A stretch of DNA of 64,000 nt from Halobacillus naozhouensis (lineage in GTDB: Bacteria > Bacillota > Bacilli > Bacillales > Halobacillaceae), in assembly GCF_029714185.1 (NCBI RefSeq), contig NZ_CP121671.1, positions 3,720,001 through 3,784,000 of the forward strand, given 5' to 3'. Positions 16,634 through 25,800 of this stretch are shown here, in pieces. Below the pieces are notes generated by a model that saw nothing but the letters and a program-made list of their open reading frames with translations, was not told the origin of the DNA and did not search any database. Position numbers and translations under genes: made by a program. Position 1 is the first letter of the stretch; the number at the start of each line of letters is the position of its first letter.

Positions 16634-17869
16634 ATGGAAATCAAACCGCTTACGAATTTCACGTCATTTACCGCTATTCAAAGCCGCTGTTACCCTGGAA
16701 TGGGACTTACTACAGAAGAGGATAAGCAAAAAGCAGCTGAACACCGCGAGAGGATGGACCAATACGATCGCATTCATCATATCGGTGGCTATAAGGAAAA
16801 TCAGCTTGTAGGAGGATATATCGCCTACTCGCTTCCCATGAATGTCTATGGTAAAACTGTACCGACTTTAGGGGTTGGCACACTGGCAGTTGACCTGCCT
16901 TATAAAAAGCAGGGCATCGCTAAGCGTTTAGTTAAACATGGCATTGAACAAGCGAAACAAGAAGGTAGCCCTCTCGTACACCTTTATCCATTTCGCCCGG
17001 ATTTTTATCGAAAAATGGGATTCGGATTTGGACCACAGCTAAGTCTGCATCAGTTTTCACCAGGTCAGCTCCCTTGCTTCGATCACACAACCACAGCAAG
17101 CCGGCTTGAGGACCAGAGGGAGATTATGGATTTCTATAATAATTGGGCCGAGCAAACACACGGGGCTTGTCATAAAGCTGATTACGAATTCCGCCATGTA
17201 AACATGGAGCATACGGACGTGATCGGTTGTCGCATCAATGGAAAACTCAAAGGCTACATGATCTTTGAGTATAAGCAGCAGCCGCATGATACATTCTTGA
17301 AGCATGATTTACATATTACCGACTGGTTTACTCAATCGGATGAAGCCTTTCAATCACTCATTAACTTTCTTCATAATCAGAAGGATCAAGTGCGATCCAT
17401 CGTGTTCCCAACGTATGAAGATTCTCTGGCTTTTTTAATGGATGATCCGAGGAATGTCACGGAAGACCTTATCTTTCGCATGTATCACGAAACTCATAAA
17501 CGGGGGACTGGTGTCATGTATCGTATTGTTGACCTGCCGCTGTTCATGAATTTTGTGAGTGACCATTCCTTTGGGAAGGAAAGTATTACCGTACATTTCG
17601 AAGTGGAAGATACTCTAATGAAAACCGAACAAATAACTTATTCTTACCGGTTTGAGGAAGGAAAACCAGTGGCGTGCGATAGCCGTGATGAGGGAGTCCA
17701 AATCACAATAGATATTGCTGATTTGTCTTCCTTGCTGATGGGGTGTGTGTCATTATCGACACTTTTACGATTTAAAAGAGCTAAGATCAGCGGGCAAAAC
17801 AACATGACGGCACAGGCTAAGCGACTTTTTGATTCTCCACAGAAACCAGAGAACTGGTCTTCTTTTTAA
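16634..17869 (+). CDS. Eis-like GNAT N-acetyltransferase
   Basis: A 411-residue protein with the Eis architecture: an N-terminal GNAT domain with the acetyl-CoA loop YKKQGIAKRLVKHGI, a second degenerate GNAT region, and a C-terminal sterol-carrier-like domain beginning near VTVHFEVEDTLMKTEQITYSY. Such proteins acetylate amines, for example aminoglycosides or lysines; the natural substrate here is unknown. GAAGGGAG lies eight bases before ATG 16634. Length is normal for Bacillus Eis homologues. Confidence 0.82.
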   Translation: MEIKPLTNFTSFTAIQSRCYPGMGLTTEEDKQKAAEHRERMDQYDRIHHIGGYKENQLVGGYIAYSLPMNVYGKTVPTLGVGTLAVDLPYKKQGIAKRLVKHGIEQAKQEGSPLVHLYPFRPDFYRKMGFGFGPQLSLHQFSPGQLPCFDHTTTASRLEDQREIMDFYNNWAEQTHGACHKADYEFRHVNMEHTDVIGCRINGKLKGYMIFEYKQQPHDTFLKHDLHITDWFTQSDEAFQSLINFLHNQKDQVRSIVFPTYEDSLAFLMDDPRNVTEDLIFRMYHETHKRGTGVMYRIVDLPLFMNFVSDHSFGKESITVHFEVEDTLMKTEQITYSYRFEEGKPVACDSRDEGVQITIDIADLSSLLMGCVSLSTLLRFKRAKISGQNNMTAQAKRLFDSPQKPENWSSF

Positions 17870-17883
17870 ATCATTATAAATAA

Positions 17884-17946
17884 TGGCTAGCCAGGTAAAA
17901 AAATGGACCTTTTGCAAAGGAATTCTACGCCTGGCTAGTCGTTTTT
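17884..17946. terminator. Terminator between the Eis-like gene and ctaE
   Basis: GGCTAGCCAGG and CCTGGCTAGTC form a long stem with an internal loop, followed by TTTTTT on the plus strand. It also lies just after the minus-strand ctaE stop. Confidence 0.7.
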
Positions 17947-17949
17947 TCG

Positions 17950-18528
17950 CTAGAATACGTAAGGTGAATAGACAAAGATGATAATCATCACCCAAATAAA
18001 ATCAACAAAGTGCCAATAGTAATTGAAGATTCTTTGCTTTTCATTGAACAAAGCTGATGGAATATTCCGCTTTAACTGAAGCATCAGCAAGAGCATCCAG
18101 CCGAGGCCAAAGGCTACGTGGGATGCATGCAGACCGACTAACGTATAAAAGGAAGCCATAAAGTTATTCACTGAAATTGTGTACCCTTCGTGGACTGCAT
18201 ATTTATAGAATTCATGCACCTCAAGTCCGAGGAACACAGCACCAAGCAGAAACGTTGTGATCAGCCCAATCCAGACCTTCATCCGGCTGGCATCCTTCAG
18301 CCCTTTTTCTGCAATCAGCAAAGTTGCACTACTGGGCAGCAAGAAGGCTGAAGTCATGATCACAGACCGTAAGTCAAACGCTTCTGTTGGGGTGACCCCC
18401 TTTTCAGGAGGAGTAAAAATAATGTAAGTAGCAAACAACGTTGCGAACATAACAGCCTCTACTCCTAAATAAATGTAGAAACCTAAGCGCTTATCACCGA
18501 ATAGCTCACGTGATACTGTCTGATTCAT
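17950..18528 (-). CDS. ctaE: Cytochrome c oxidase subunit III
   Basis: A 192-residue haem-copper oxidase subunit III with five helices. The N terminus reads RELFGDKRLGFYIYLGVEAVMFATLFATY, and the family motif GLHASHVAFGLGWML and the terminal YYWHFVDFIWVMIIIFVY are present. It is the last of three overlapping or closely spaced genes (ctaC, ctaD, ctaE in transcription order); its start overlaps the end of ctaD by one base. Confidence 0.92.
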   Translation of the reverse strand: MNQTVSRELFGDKRLGFYIYLGVEAVMFATLFATYIIFTPPEKGVTPTEAFDLRSVIMTSAFLLPSSATLLIAEKGLKDASRMKVWIGLITTFLLGAVFLGLEVHEFYKYAVHEGYTISVNNFMASFYTLVGLHASHVAFGLGWMLLLMLQLKRNIPSALFNEKQRIFNYYWHFVDFIWVMIIIFVYSPYVF

Positions 18529-20435
18529 TATGGTTTCTCCTCCTCTCGATATGCCTGTCTGCGTTCATCTGTTAACGATCGGATAACTAAGAAGGCTAGT
18601 GCCCCTATTCCAAAGATAACCTGCAGCCAGACCCAGTGATATATAAAAGCAATACTTAATGCCATCATAACCCCAGCCAGCATAATGGGCTGGTAGGTTT
18701 CAACAGAGATCGGGGAAGGTCTTGGATCATCTGCATATTCAAGTTTCTTATTCTTGATTTTGCAGTACCAGAACTCATCCATACGTTTCACTTTGGGCAT
18801 CGGGTTAAAAGGATGTTCTGGGGCTGGGGAGGCAACTGACCAATCTAGTGTCCTTCCATCCCAAGGGTCTCCGTCTGCTTTTTTTCCGTAACGATGGGTC
18901 TTATAAAGGTTCCAGATGACAAACAGCATACTAATCCCCATCAAGTAGGCGCCGACGGTACTTATGGCATTGAAAATAAATACATTATCCGCCCATGAGT
19001 ATGTGTACACGCGGCGCGGCATCCCATTTAATCCTGCAAAATGCTGAGGCAGGAATGTAAGGTGAAAGCCAATCAGAAACAACCAGAAGTGCCAGCGGCC
19101 AAGCTTATCATCAAGTACTTTCCCTGTCATTTTCGGATACCAGTAATAGATGCCTGCAAAAGCGCCTAAAATCGTCCCGCCAACCATTGTGTAATGAAAG
19201 TGGGCTACAACGAAGTAGGAATCATGGTACTGGTAATCCGCCGCCGCTACAGCAAGCATAACTCCTGTGACCCCGCCCATAACAAATGTCGGGATAAAGC
19301 CTAAGGAAAATAACATCGGAGTTTTCATACGAATGACACCGCCACGCATGGTAAATAACCAGTTAAATACTTTGACCCCGGTGGGAATAGCTATCAACAT
19401 GGTCGTAATGGCAAAAACAGAATTCGCCAATGGCCCCATTCCAACCGTAAACATGTGGTGAGCCCATACCATGAAACCGAGCAGCCCGATCAGGGCCAGC
19501 GCAATCACCATAGATGTATAGCCATACACTCTTTTCCTGGAAAAATTCGAAATTACATCAGAAAATATTCCAAATGCAGGGAGTATAAGAATATAAACTT
19601 CCGGATGGCCGAAAATCCAGAATAGGTGCTGCCAATAAACCGGTGATCCGATCTCCCCAGTGAAGAAGGAGGTCCCGTAAAACCGATCAAACATTAACAG
19701 AAATAAAGCAATCGTTAAAACGGGAAAGGCTACCAGAATCAGCGATGAAGTGATAAGGGTAGACCATGGGAACAGCGGCATCCTTGATAATTTCAGTCCT
19801 GGTGCTCGCAGCCGAATGACCGTTACGATCATGTTGATGGCTGTAAAGATTGTCCCAAGCCCCGAGACCTGTAACCCCAATATGTAATAGTTAATGTTGG
19901 GACCCGGTGTATAAGTATCCGTTGATAGCGGTGCATAAGCTGTCCACCCTGTATTGGGAGCGGCATTCATGAAGAACGACATGTTAAAGATAATCCCGCC
20001 CGCAAGGAAAAACCAAAAGCTAATAGCATTTAAATAAGGAAATGCTAAATCATTTGCACCTATTTGCAGTGGTACAGCGACGTTCATCAGACCTATTAAT
20101 AATGGCATCGCCACAAAAAAGATCATAATGGTTCCATGGGTCGTGAACACTTCATTATACTTATCACCCTGGAAGACCCAGAAATCGTTGTTTGGTACAG
20201 CTAGTTGGGTACGAATAAACATGGCATCCATTCCTGCTCTAAAGAAAAAGATGATGGCAAATAAAATGTACATGGTGCCAATTTTACGATGGTGTGTTGT
20301 TCTCATATATTCAAATACAACAGGCCATTTTTTTGCCTTTGTCAGCCACGAAAGCAAAACAATGCCAACAATTATTGTAAATATCCAAGCTGCTACAACA
20401 TCAGAAGGAATTTGACCAATTGATGGTAAATTCAT
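18528..20435 (-). CDS. ctaD: Cytochrome c oxidase subunit I
   Basis: A 635-residue catalytic subunit of an aa3-type proton-pumping oxidase. The low-spin haem His is in TTHGTIMIFF. The haem-copper centre is in WIFGHPEVYILILPAFG, which contains the CuB His, the cross-linked Tyr and the proton-channel Glu. Two CuB histidines and the high-spin haem ligand lie around MVWAHHMFTVG and VVAHFHYTMVGG. Extra C-terminal helices after residue 560 are typical for Bacillus CtaD. It lies between ctaC and ctaE. Confidence 0.95.
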   Translation of the reverse strand: MNLPSIGQIPSDVVAAWIFTIIVGIVLLSWLTKAKKWPVVFEYMRTTHHRKIGTMYILFAIIFFFRAGMDAMFIRTQLAVPNNDFWVFQGDKYNEVFTTHGTIMIFFVAMPLLIGLMNVAVPLQIGANDLAFPYLNAISFWFFLAGGIIFNMSFFMNAAPNTGWTAYAPLSTDTYTPGPNINYYILGLQVSGLGTIFTAINMIVTVIRLRAPGLKLSRMPLFPWSTLITSSLILVAFPVLTIALFLLMFDRFYGTSFFTGEIGSPVYWQHLFWIFGHPEVYILILPAFGIFSDVISNFSRKRVYGYTSMVIALALIGLLGFMVWAHHMFTVGMGPLANSVFAITTMLIAIPTGVKVFNWLFTMRGGVIRMKTPMLFSLGFIPTFVMGGVTGVMLAVAAADYQYHDSYFVVAHFHYTMVGGTILGAFAGIYYWYPKMTGKVLDDKLGRWHFWLFLIGFHLTFLPQHFAGLNGMPRRVYTYSWADNVFIFNAISTVGAYLMGISMLFVIWNLYKTHRYGKKADGDPWDGRTLDWSVASPAPEHPFNPMPKVKRMDEFWYCKIKNKKLEYADDPRPSPISVETYQPIMLAGVMMALSIAFIYHWVWLQVIFGIGALAFLVIRSLTDERRQAYREEEKP

Positions 20436-20465
20436 AGTTTGTCCACCTGCCTATCTCTTGGGATA

Positions 20466-21161
20466 TCATTCTGTTGCTAACCAGTTCTCAAATTCTTCCT
20501 GAGTCACAACTTTCGTTTCAAACCTCATGTTTGCATGTCCAGCGCCACAGAACTCAGCGCATTTCCCTTGAAAGGTTCCCGTAACTTGCGGTACAAACGA
20601 AAGTCTATTTTCTTTATTGGGTCTCACATCCATTTTCCCGGCCAATCTAGGAACCCAAAAAGAATGAATAACATCACTAGAGTTTAAGCGAAGGGTAACT
20701 TTTTGATCCTTAGGTAAAACGAGTTCGTCCATCGTTTTTTTCCCATTCTCATAAGTGAATTTCCAGCGAAACTGTTCTGCTTTGACATCCACCACTACTG
20801 CTTCCTTCGCTATATCATCACCTGAGCCAGCAATCGTAGAGGTGATATCATATGTAGCTTTGACCGTAGGCACCGCTAAAATCGCTAACAAAATAAAAGG
20901 GATAACGGTCCAGGTTACCTCTAAGAGTTTGTTTTCCTTTTTTTCCTCGGGAATCTTATCAGATGTTTCCGGTCTTTCTTTATACTTTCTAATGAATAAC
21001 ACAAACAAAATAAACACGACCGCCAGTACGAGCATCATAATCGCAAAGCTTAGGTAAATAAGGTCAGTTATTTTTTCTGCTGAATTACTTGCAGGATCCA
21101 TTACTCGAAGACTACATCCGCTCAGCAAAACTAATGTGAATAAGGGCAATAGTTTTTTCAT
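20466..21161 (-). CDS. ctaC: Cytochrome c oxidase subunit II, lipoprotein, without a cytochrome c domain
   Basis: A 231-residue subunit II. The lipobox LLSGCS follows MKKLLPLFTLV, then two helices, then the CuA domain with DVIHSFWVPRL and CAEFCGAGHANM, giving all CuA ligands (His, Cys, Glu, Cys, His, Met). The protein stops soon after the CuA site, whereas B. subtilis CtaC continues into a fused cytochrome c domain of about 100 residues. So the oxidase must receive electrons from a separate cytochrome c or directly from quinol; the intact CuA favours cytochrome c. No small subunit IV gene follows ctaE. Confidence 0.93.
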   Translation of the reverse strand: MKKLLPLFTLVLLSGCSLRVMDPASNSAEKITDLIYLSFAIMMLVLAVVFILFVLFIRKYKERPETSDKIPEEKKENKLLEVTWTVIPFILLAILAVPTVKATYDITSTIAGSGDDIAKEAVVVDVKAEQFRWKFTYENGKKTMDELVLPKDQKVTLRLNSSDVIHSFWVPRLAGKMDVRPNKENRLSFVPQVTGTFQGKCAEFCGAGHANMRFETKVVTQEEFENWLATE

Positions 21162-21321
21162 ACCACTCCAACCTTTTCTATAATTTAGTGTACTGCACGA
21201 CCCGTTTTTCTACTAAGGGATTTACAAGTACATATCCTCTTCTCTGACACTTAAAACGTGCTGCAAAAAAAAGATGGTTGTATTTCAAGTCGTCATCCAT
21301 GTAAGTTCAAGCTTACTAGAC

Positions 21322-21360
21322 AAAAAAAGTCCACTTCTAGCGACTGCTAAAAGTGGGACT
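21322..21360 (-). terminator. Terminator after the phasin-like gene
   Basis: On the minus strand AGTCCCACTT pairs with AAGTGGACT around a 14-base loop and is followed by seven T residues. Confidence 0.75.
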
Positions 21361-21367
21361 GCGATCT

Positions 21368-21664
21368 TTATGTGTTTATTTGATTCTCCAAAATTTTAAC
21401 CCTTTCCTCTAACCTTTCATATTCTTCCCTGGGTACAAATCCCATTTTCTTTATCTGCTCCTTTGCTTTAGCCTGTGAGCGTTCATTCCACTCACTATTC
21501 ACCTGCTCTCCTTTAGACACCCAGGAGTTCAACATATCCTTCGCCTCTGATGGGGAGACATCGCCTCTGGCAGCCATATCATTTACAACGGATTCGAATT
21601 TTTCCTTTCCACTCGCAGCAGCACCCAGCCCAAGGTAGAATCCTTGCTTCAACAATTCCCTCAT
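21368..21664 (-). CDS. Phasin-like small helical protein
   Basis: A 98-residue protein: MRELLKQGFYLGLGAAASGKEKFE, then a central helix ending SWVSKGEQVNSEWNER, and a C-terminal coiled coil REEYERLEERVKILENQIN. This pattern (GLGAA..KEK, then a coiled coil) is that of the PhaF/PhaI-like or polyhydroxyalkanoate regulator-like small proteins that often precede AarF genes in Firmicutes. ATG 21664 follows AAAGGAGG by eight bases. It starts 14 bp after the AarF stop and is its operon partner. Confidence 0.72.
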   Translation of the reverse strand: MRELLKQGFYLGLGAAASGKEKFESVVNDMAARGDVSPSEAKDMLNSWVSKGEQVNSEWNERSQAKAKEQIKKMGFVPREEYERLEERVKILENQINT

Positions 21665-21678
21665 TTGCAAAACCTCCT

Positions 21679-23325
21679 TTAATATTTAGTATTCTTAATC
21701 ATACGAAAGTGACTCACTGTAACAACAAGCATTCCGAATAGTCCTATTCCTCCAACAACTATGCCCAATAGTAACAAAAGGCTGTAGTTTCCGACAAAAG
21801 CGTAAATAACCGTCCCTGAACCCGCTGACATGACTAAAAAAGCTAGCAGCCCATACAACAAGTAAAACTGATGAAAGAATTTCTTTTGTAGTCTAGAACG
21901 CTGCCACTCTCTTTGTTTATTGCCGTCTTCTAAGAACTGAATAAGGGCGCGCGGTAATGAGAGAAGCGGTTTTGCTGATTCTCTTATGATTTCTTTATAA
22001 AAAGATGTATGAGAATCTGTACCCGACATCCACCGTTTAATGACCGGTCTGCCCCAGTCAATTAAGTCAACTTGAGGATGAATCGTTGTTAAGACCCCTA
22101 CAACAATCGATGCCGCCCTTCCCAAAAAGGCATAGTCCGCTGGAAGTTGAATCGGCTGCTGTTTGATGAAGACCTGCAATTCATCCATAATGTCATTCGT
22201 TTTGTTGGCATCCAATTGTCCGAAACCACCGTCTAAATATAAATCTGTGGTTTGTTTAATGATTTTCTTTACACGATCAATATCTGCTTCTGCTAATAAA
22301 AAATCCATTTCAATTAATGCCCCAACAACACGATCATAATCCTCCAGTATGAAACCCTGAACCATGGACCGGATTGAATCTGCATCTGTTTTTTTCACCT
22401 CACCGACCATCCCAAAGTCAATCACTACCATTGTTCCATCAGGACGTATCAACAAGTTACCTGAATGGGGGTCGGAATGAAACATGCCGGAAAACAAAAA
22501 CTGTTCGACACATAAATCAAACAATGTTTTAGCTACTTTTTCAGGCTTGATCCCATGTTTTTTCATAAACGACAAGTCAGTAATTTTCGCCCCTTCAATC
22601 CACTCCATCGTAAGAACACGTTCGGTAGACATCTCTTGATAGTAGTAAGGTGTATAGACATAAGGAAAGTCTTTGAATCTTCTTTTAAAACGATGACCGT
22701 TATCAAGTTCCAGTCTGAAATCCAGTTCATTTGTAATAACAGTAACTACTTCTTTATACAAAGCTGGCAAATCAGCCTTTTTCCCATACCTTGTGAACTT
22801 TCCTATAATAAAAAACACTATCCTCAGCGCTTTGAAATCAACGTTAAAAATTTCTCGCACACGATAGCGCTGTACTTTGACGGCCACCGATGCACCATTA
22901 TGCAATGTTCCATGGTAGACATCACCTATAGAGGCTGAAGCAACAGGAGATTCATGAAGAGATTTAAGCTGCTGATAAATCGAGCAGCCCCACTCTTCTT
23001 CCAAAATCTTTTTGGAATAGTGAAATGGAACCGGCTCTACCCGGTCAACCAACCCTTCCAGCTCTCTTATAAAAGAGCGCGGGAGCAGGTCGGCTCTTGA
23101 ACTGAGAAACTGTCCAAATTTAATCAATAAGCCGCCAAGCCGTATAGCAGTTTCCCGATATTCTTGAGCCTGTTTCTTAAGTAGTTCCTTCCACTTCCGC
23201 TTCGTAACCTGATCCCAAATTCGGTGTCTTTTTTGAAACCAGAAGATTTGCAACAGAAACTTTACAGCCATCCAGACGATGACCGTAATCCGGTAAACTG
23301 ATATGTATTTAAGTCGGCTGCCCAT
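21679..23325 (-). CDS. AarF/ABC1/UbiB family kinase-like protein
   Basis: A 548-residue protein of the atypical kinase family linked to quinone synthesis and lipid metabolism. The family KxGQ motif is in LLIKFGQFLSSRADLLP. The nucleotide loop region is SASIGDVYHGTLHNGASVAVKVQR, the catalytic-like loop GMFHSDPHSGNLLIRPDG, and the metal motif VVIDFGMVGE. Two helices lie at the C terminus (about residues 490–540), as in membrane-anchored UbiB. AAAAGGAGGAGG precedes ATG 23325. A role in quinone supply would fit the neighbouring oxidase genes, but the oxidase is a separate unit. Confidence 0.88.
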   Translation of the reverse strand: MGSRLKYISVYRITVIVWMAVKFLLQIFWFQKRHRIWDQVTKRKWKELLKKQAQEYRETAIRLGGLLIKFGQFLSSRADLLPRSFIRELEGLVDRVEPVPFHYSKKILEEEWGCSIYQQLKSLHESPVASASIGDVYHGTLHNGASVAVKVQRYRVREIFNVDFKALRIVFFIIGKFTRYGKKADLPALYKEVVTVITNELDFRLELDNGHRFKRRFKDFPYVYTPYYYQEMSTERVLTMEWIEGAKITDLSFMKKHGIKPEKVAKTLFDLCVEQFLFSGMFHSDPHSGNLLIRPDGTMVVIDFGMVGEVKKTDADSIRSMVQGFILEDYDRVVGALIEMDFLLAEADIDRVKKIIKQTTDLYLDGGFGQLDANKTNDIMDELQVFIKQQPIQLPADYAFLGRAASIVVGVLTTIHPQVDLIDWGRPVIKRWMSGTDSHTSFYKEIIRESAKPLLSLPRALIQFLEDGNKQREWQRSRLQKKFFHQFYLLYGLLAFLVMSAGSGTVIYAFVGNYSLLLLLGIVVGGIGLFGMLVVTVSHFRMIKNTKY

Positions 23326-23506
23326 TTCCCTCCTCCTTTTATAGAATTCTCCTTTTACTTTACCCTAAATGCTATAATTCGAATCAACATTCATAGGTGA
23401 AATCATGCGACATAAAAGAACAATTCCCGACTCGCTCAAGGACTTTTGACGGGTGTTATCGACATCTTTGTCGGAAAAACACATCAATTTTACTATTCTA
23501 AATTTT

Positions 23507-23535
23507 TTGAATATTGGTGATCCCAGCTTTATAAT
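23507..23535 (+). promoter_or_regulatory. SigA-type promoter of the M6-like protease gene
   Basis: TTGAAT and TATAAT are separated by 17 bp, about 48 bp upstream of the protease start. Confidence 0.65.
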
Positions 23536-23582
23536 AGAGAGTGATTCTAAGGGGAAAAAATAATTTGGGGAGGTACTTCTAC

Positions 23583-25706
23583 ATGAAGAAGATCACATCT
23601 TTACTGGCGATCGGTGCATTATCACTTTCATTGCTTGCTCCTGCAGCATCAGGTGTAAGCGCACAATCTGATTCGAGCACAGATTACAGCAACTGGAACG
23701 TTGAGCGATATGGTGATCGCATTGATATTGATGGAAAACTAGAGCAAAAATCTCAAAGTGAAGAATTTCAAAATAAAGCGGCTGAAAAAATTAAAGAAGC
23801 TGCTAAAGAGACTGAGTTTAACTCAGAGGGACCAGCTGGAACTGCCGAAGCTGACAGCCCTTACTTTACATACGATGGAGGTACAAAGCAATTTCTTAAC
23901 CGTAACTTGGAGTTTCAGACATTCACTTTACGTAGTGTCGGCGAACACGTAGAAGTTTGGGTTGCTAATGACCTTTCATTTGAGCAAGGTGATCCACGTG
24001 ACCCGCATGTAGTGACACAGGAGCAAGTAGACAAGATGGCAGCTGAATTTGACTCTAACATTTATCCGGTAGCAACCGAATTCTTTGGCATGCCTGATTC
24101 ACTTGACGGAACAGATGCTCAACTTGAGGATTTGGGTCTTGTTCCTGAAGGATATTATAAAGGTGATGGCGACAAGGTGATGATTCATGTCAGCAACATA
24201 CCGGATGAAAACTACGAGAACTCTGAGTATCCTTTTTTCGTAGCCGGTTTCTTCTGGCAAACACTTGAAAACTATACAGACCGAAACATTATTTCTATTG
24301 ACTCTGCCGATTGGGAAGAGCGTTTAGAGAGTACATTTTTCGGAACAACCATCCATGAGCTACAGCATTTAATTCACGCTGACAATGACAGTGATGAAAC
24401 AACATGGCTAAACGAGGGTATGTCTACTTTCTCCGAGTACCTTGGCGGATATGGCCTTGATTCAGGATCCATCAACTTCCTGCTTGATCACCCTGAAAAC
24501 TCTTTAACCAATTGGGATGAACACGTTAATGCTGCTACAGGACCTGAGACCATTGCTGACTATGGTCTAGTGCAACTGTTTACCCTTTATAACTATGAAA
24601 GGTTCGGCCAAGAATTTATTCGTCATGTAGCTACAGATGGTAACACCAGTATATCTAGCTATAAACAAGCCTATAAAGACTTTGGCCTAGATGTTACCTT
24701 CAATGAGGTTTACCAGGACTTCTCCACTGCATTAGTCGTTGATGATGACAAGTGGAAAGGCGGTAAATACGGCTTTGAAAACATCGATCTTCGTAAATTG
24801 CCTGTGGAAGACGGGAGTGAGCGCGGCTTTACAGTGAATTTTGAAAAAGCTAAGACTTACGAGAAAGATGGAGTACCGGCATGGGGTACAGATTTCAAAG
24901 AATTCAACTTTGCTCCAAACCAAAATGTTGAGAACTTCACGTTTAATGGAGTGGACTTCCTTCCACTTCAATGGGAGACTGTCCAGGATCCCCTCGGCAG
25001 TGATGATCAGGTATATTGGGCTGGCAAAGGTGATGAGCTCGATAATAAAATGATCTTCGAAGCTGACTTGACGAATGTGGATGATGCTACATTAACTTTT
25101 GATAACTATATTGATATTGAAGAACAATGGGATTTCGGTGTCGTACAGGTTTCTACAGACGGCGGCGAGACTTGGACTTCCCTTGCAAATGAAAATACGC
25201 GTTCAGATGTTGTCGAACAGGGATACCCGACCATTAAGGAAAACTTGCCTGGTTTCACCGGCACATATACGGAGTTTAAAGAAGAGTCGTTTGACCTTTC
25301 TGAATATGCTGGTGAGGAAGTATTGATTTCCTTCCGCTACTTAACAGACTGGGGAACTAGTCAGTCTGGATGGTTTATCGATGACATCGCCATTCCTGAA
25401 ATTGGTTTAAGTTTCGATGGCACAAGTACTGGCGATTTCATGTCAGAAGCTCAATTGAAAGAAAAATATGTGAACTATGGCGTTACATTCATTAAAGAGA
25501 AAAATAACGGCAAATACCAGGTCATTGAAGTCGATCCATTCAACATTACGGATAAGGAAGCTTTAGAGCTTCAACAAGCCTTCAGAAAAGGCAAAACATA
25601 TATGACCACGTATTATGCTGCACCACAGGACAGCACAATTCCTGTTCCGTTCGAATATGAAGTTGAATTCAAGGAGAACAATGGGAAAGGTCCTAAAAAA
25701 CATTAA
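23583..25706 (+). CDS. Secreted InhA/M6-like metalloprotease
   Basis: A 707-residue acidic exported protein. The signal peptide is MKKITSLLAIGALSLSLLAP with likely cleavage after SGVSA. The zinc site is HELQHLIH at about residue 257, followed by a downstream Glu/Asn pair in WLNEGMSTFSEYLGG. The second half holds an immune-inhibitor-A type beta-sandwich with VQVSTDGGETWTSLAN and SGWFIDDIAIPE. It therefore resembles immune inhibitor A, a secreted protease that degrades proteins in the surroundings. GGAGGT lies eight bases before ATG 23583. High Asp/Glu content would suit a saline environment. Confidence 0.85.
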   Translation: MKKITSLLAIGALSLSLLAPAASGVSAQSDSSTDYSNWNVERYGDRIDIDGKLEQKSQSEEFQNKAAEKIKEAAKETEFNSEGPAGTAEADSPYFTYDGGTKQFLNRNLEFQTFTLRSVGEHVEVWVANDLSFEQGDPRDPHVVTQEQVDKMAAEFDSNIYPVATEFFGMPDSLDGTDAQLEDLGLVPEGYYKGDGDKVMIHVSNIPDENYENSEYPFFVAGFFWQTLENYTDRNIISIDSADWEERLESTFFGTTIHELQHLIHADNDSDETTWLNEGMSTFSEYLGGYGLDSGSINFLLDHPENSLTNWDEHVNAATGPETIADYGLVQLFTLYNYERFGQEFIRHVATDGNTSISSYKQAYKDFGLDVTFNEVYQDFSTALVVDDDKWKGGKYGFENIDLRKLPVEDGSERGFTVNFEKAKTYEKDGVPAWGTDFKEFNFAPNQNVENFTFNGVDFLPLQWETVQDPLGSDDQVYWAGKGDELDNKMIFEADLTNVDDATLTFDNYIDIEEQWDFGVVQVSTDGGETWTSLANENTRSDVVEQGYPTIKENLPGFTGTYTEFKEESFDLSEYAGEEVLISFRYLTDWGTSQSGWFIDDIAIPEIGLSFDGTSTGDFMSEAQLKEKYVNYGVTFIKEKNNGKYQVIEVDPFNITDKEALELQQAFRKGKTYMTTYYAAPQDSTIPVPFEYEVEFKENNGKGPKKH

Positions 25707-25721
25707 TCCCGCTAAACTACA

Positions 25722-25750
25722 AACCAACCAGTAGGTCTACTGGTTGGTTT
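25722..25750 (+). terminator. Terminator after the M6-like protease gene
   Basis: AACCAACCAGTAG and CTACTGGTTGGTT form a 13-base stem with a two-base loop, followed by TTTATT. Confidence 0.85.
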
Positions 25751-25800
25751 TTATTCATTTATATGGCATGATTTGAGTAAACAGGAAATAAGGTGAACAT

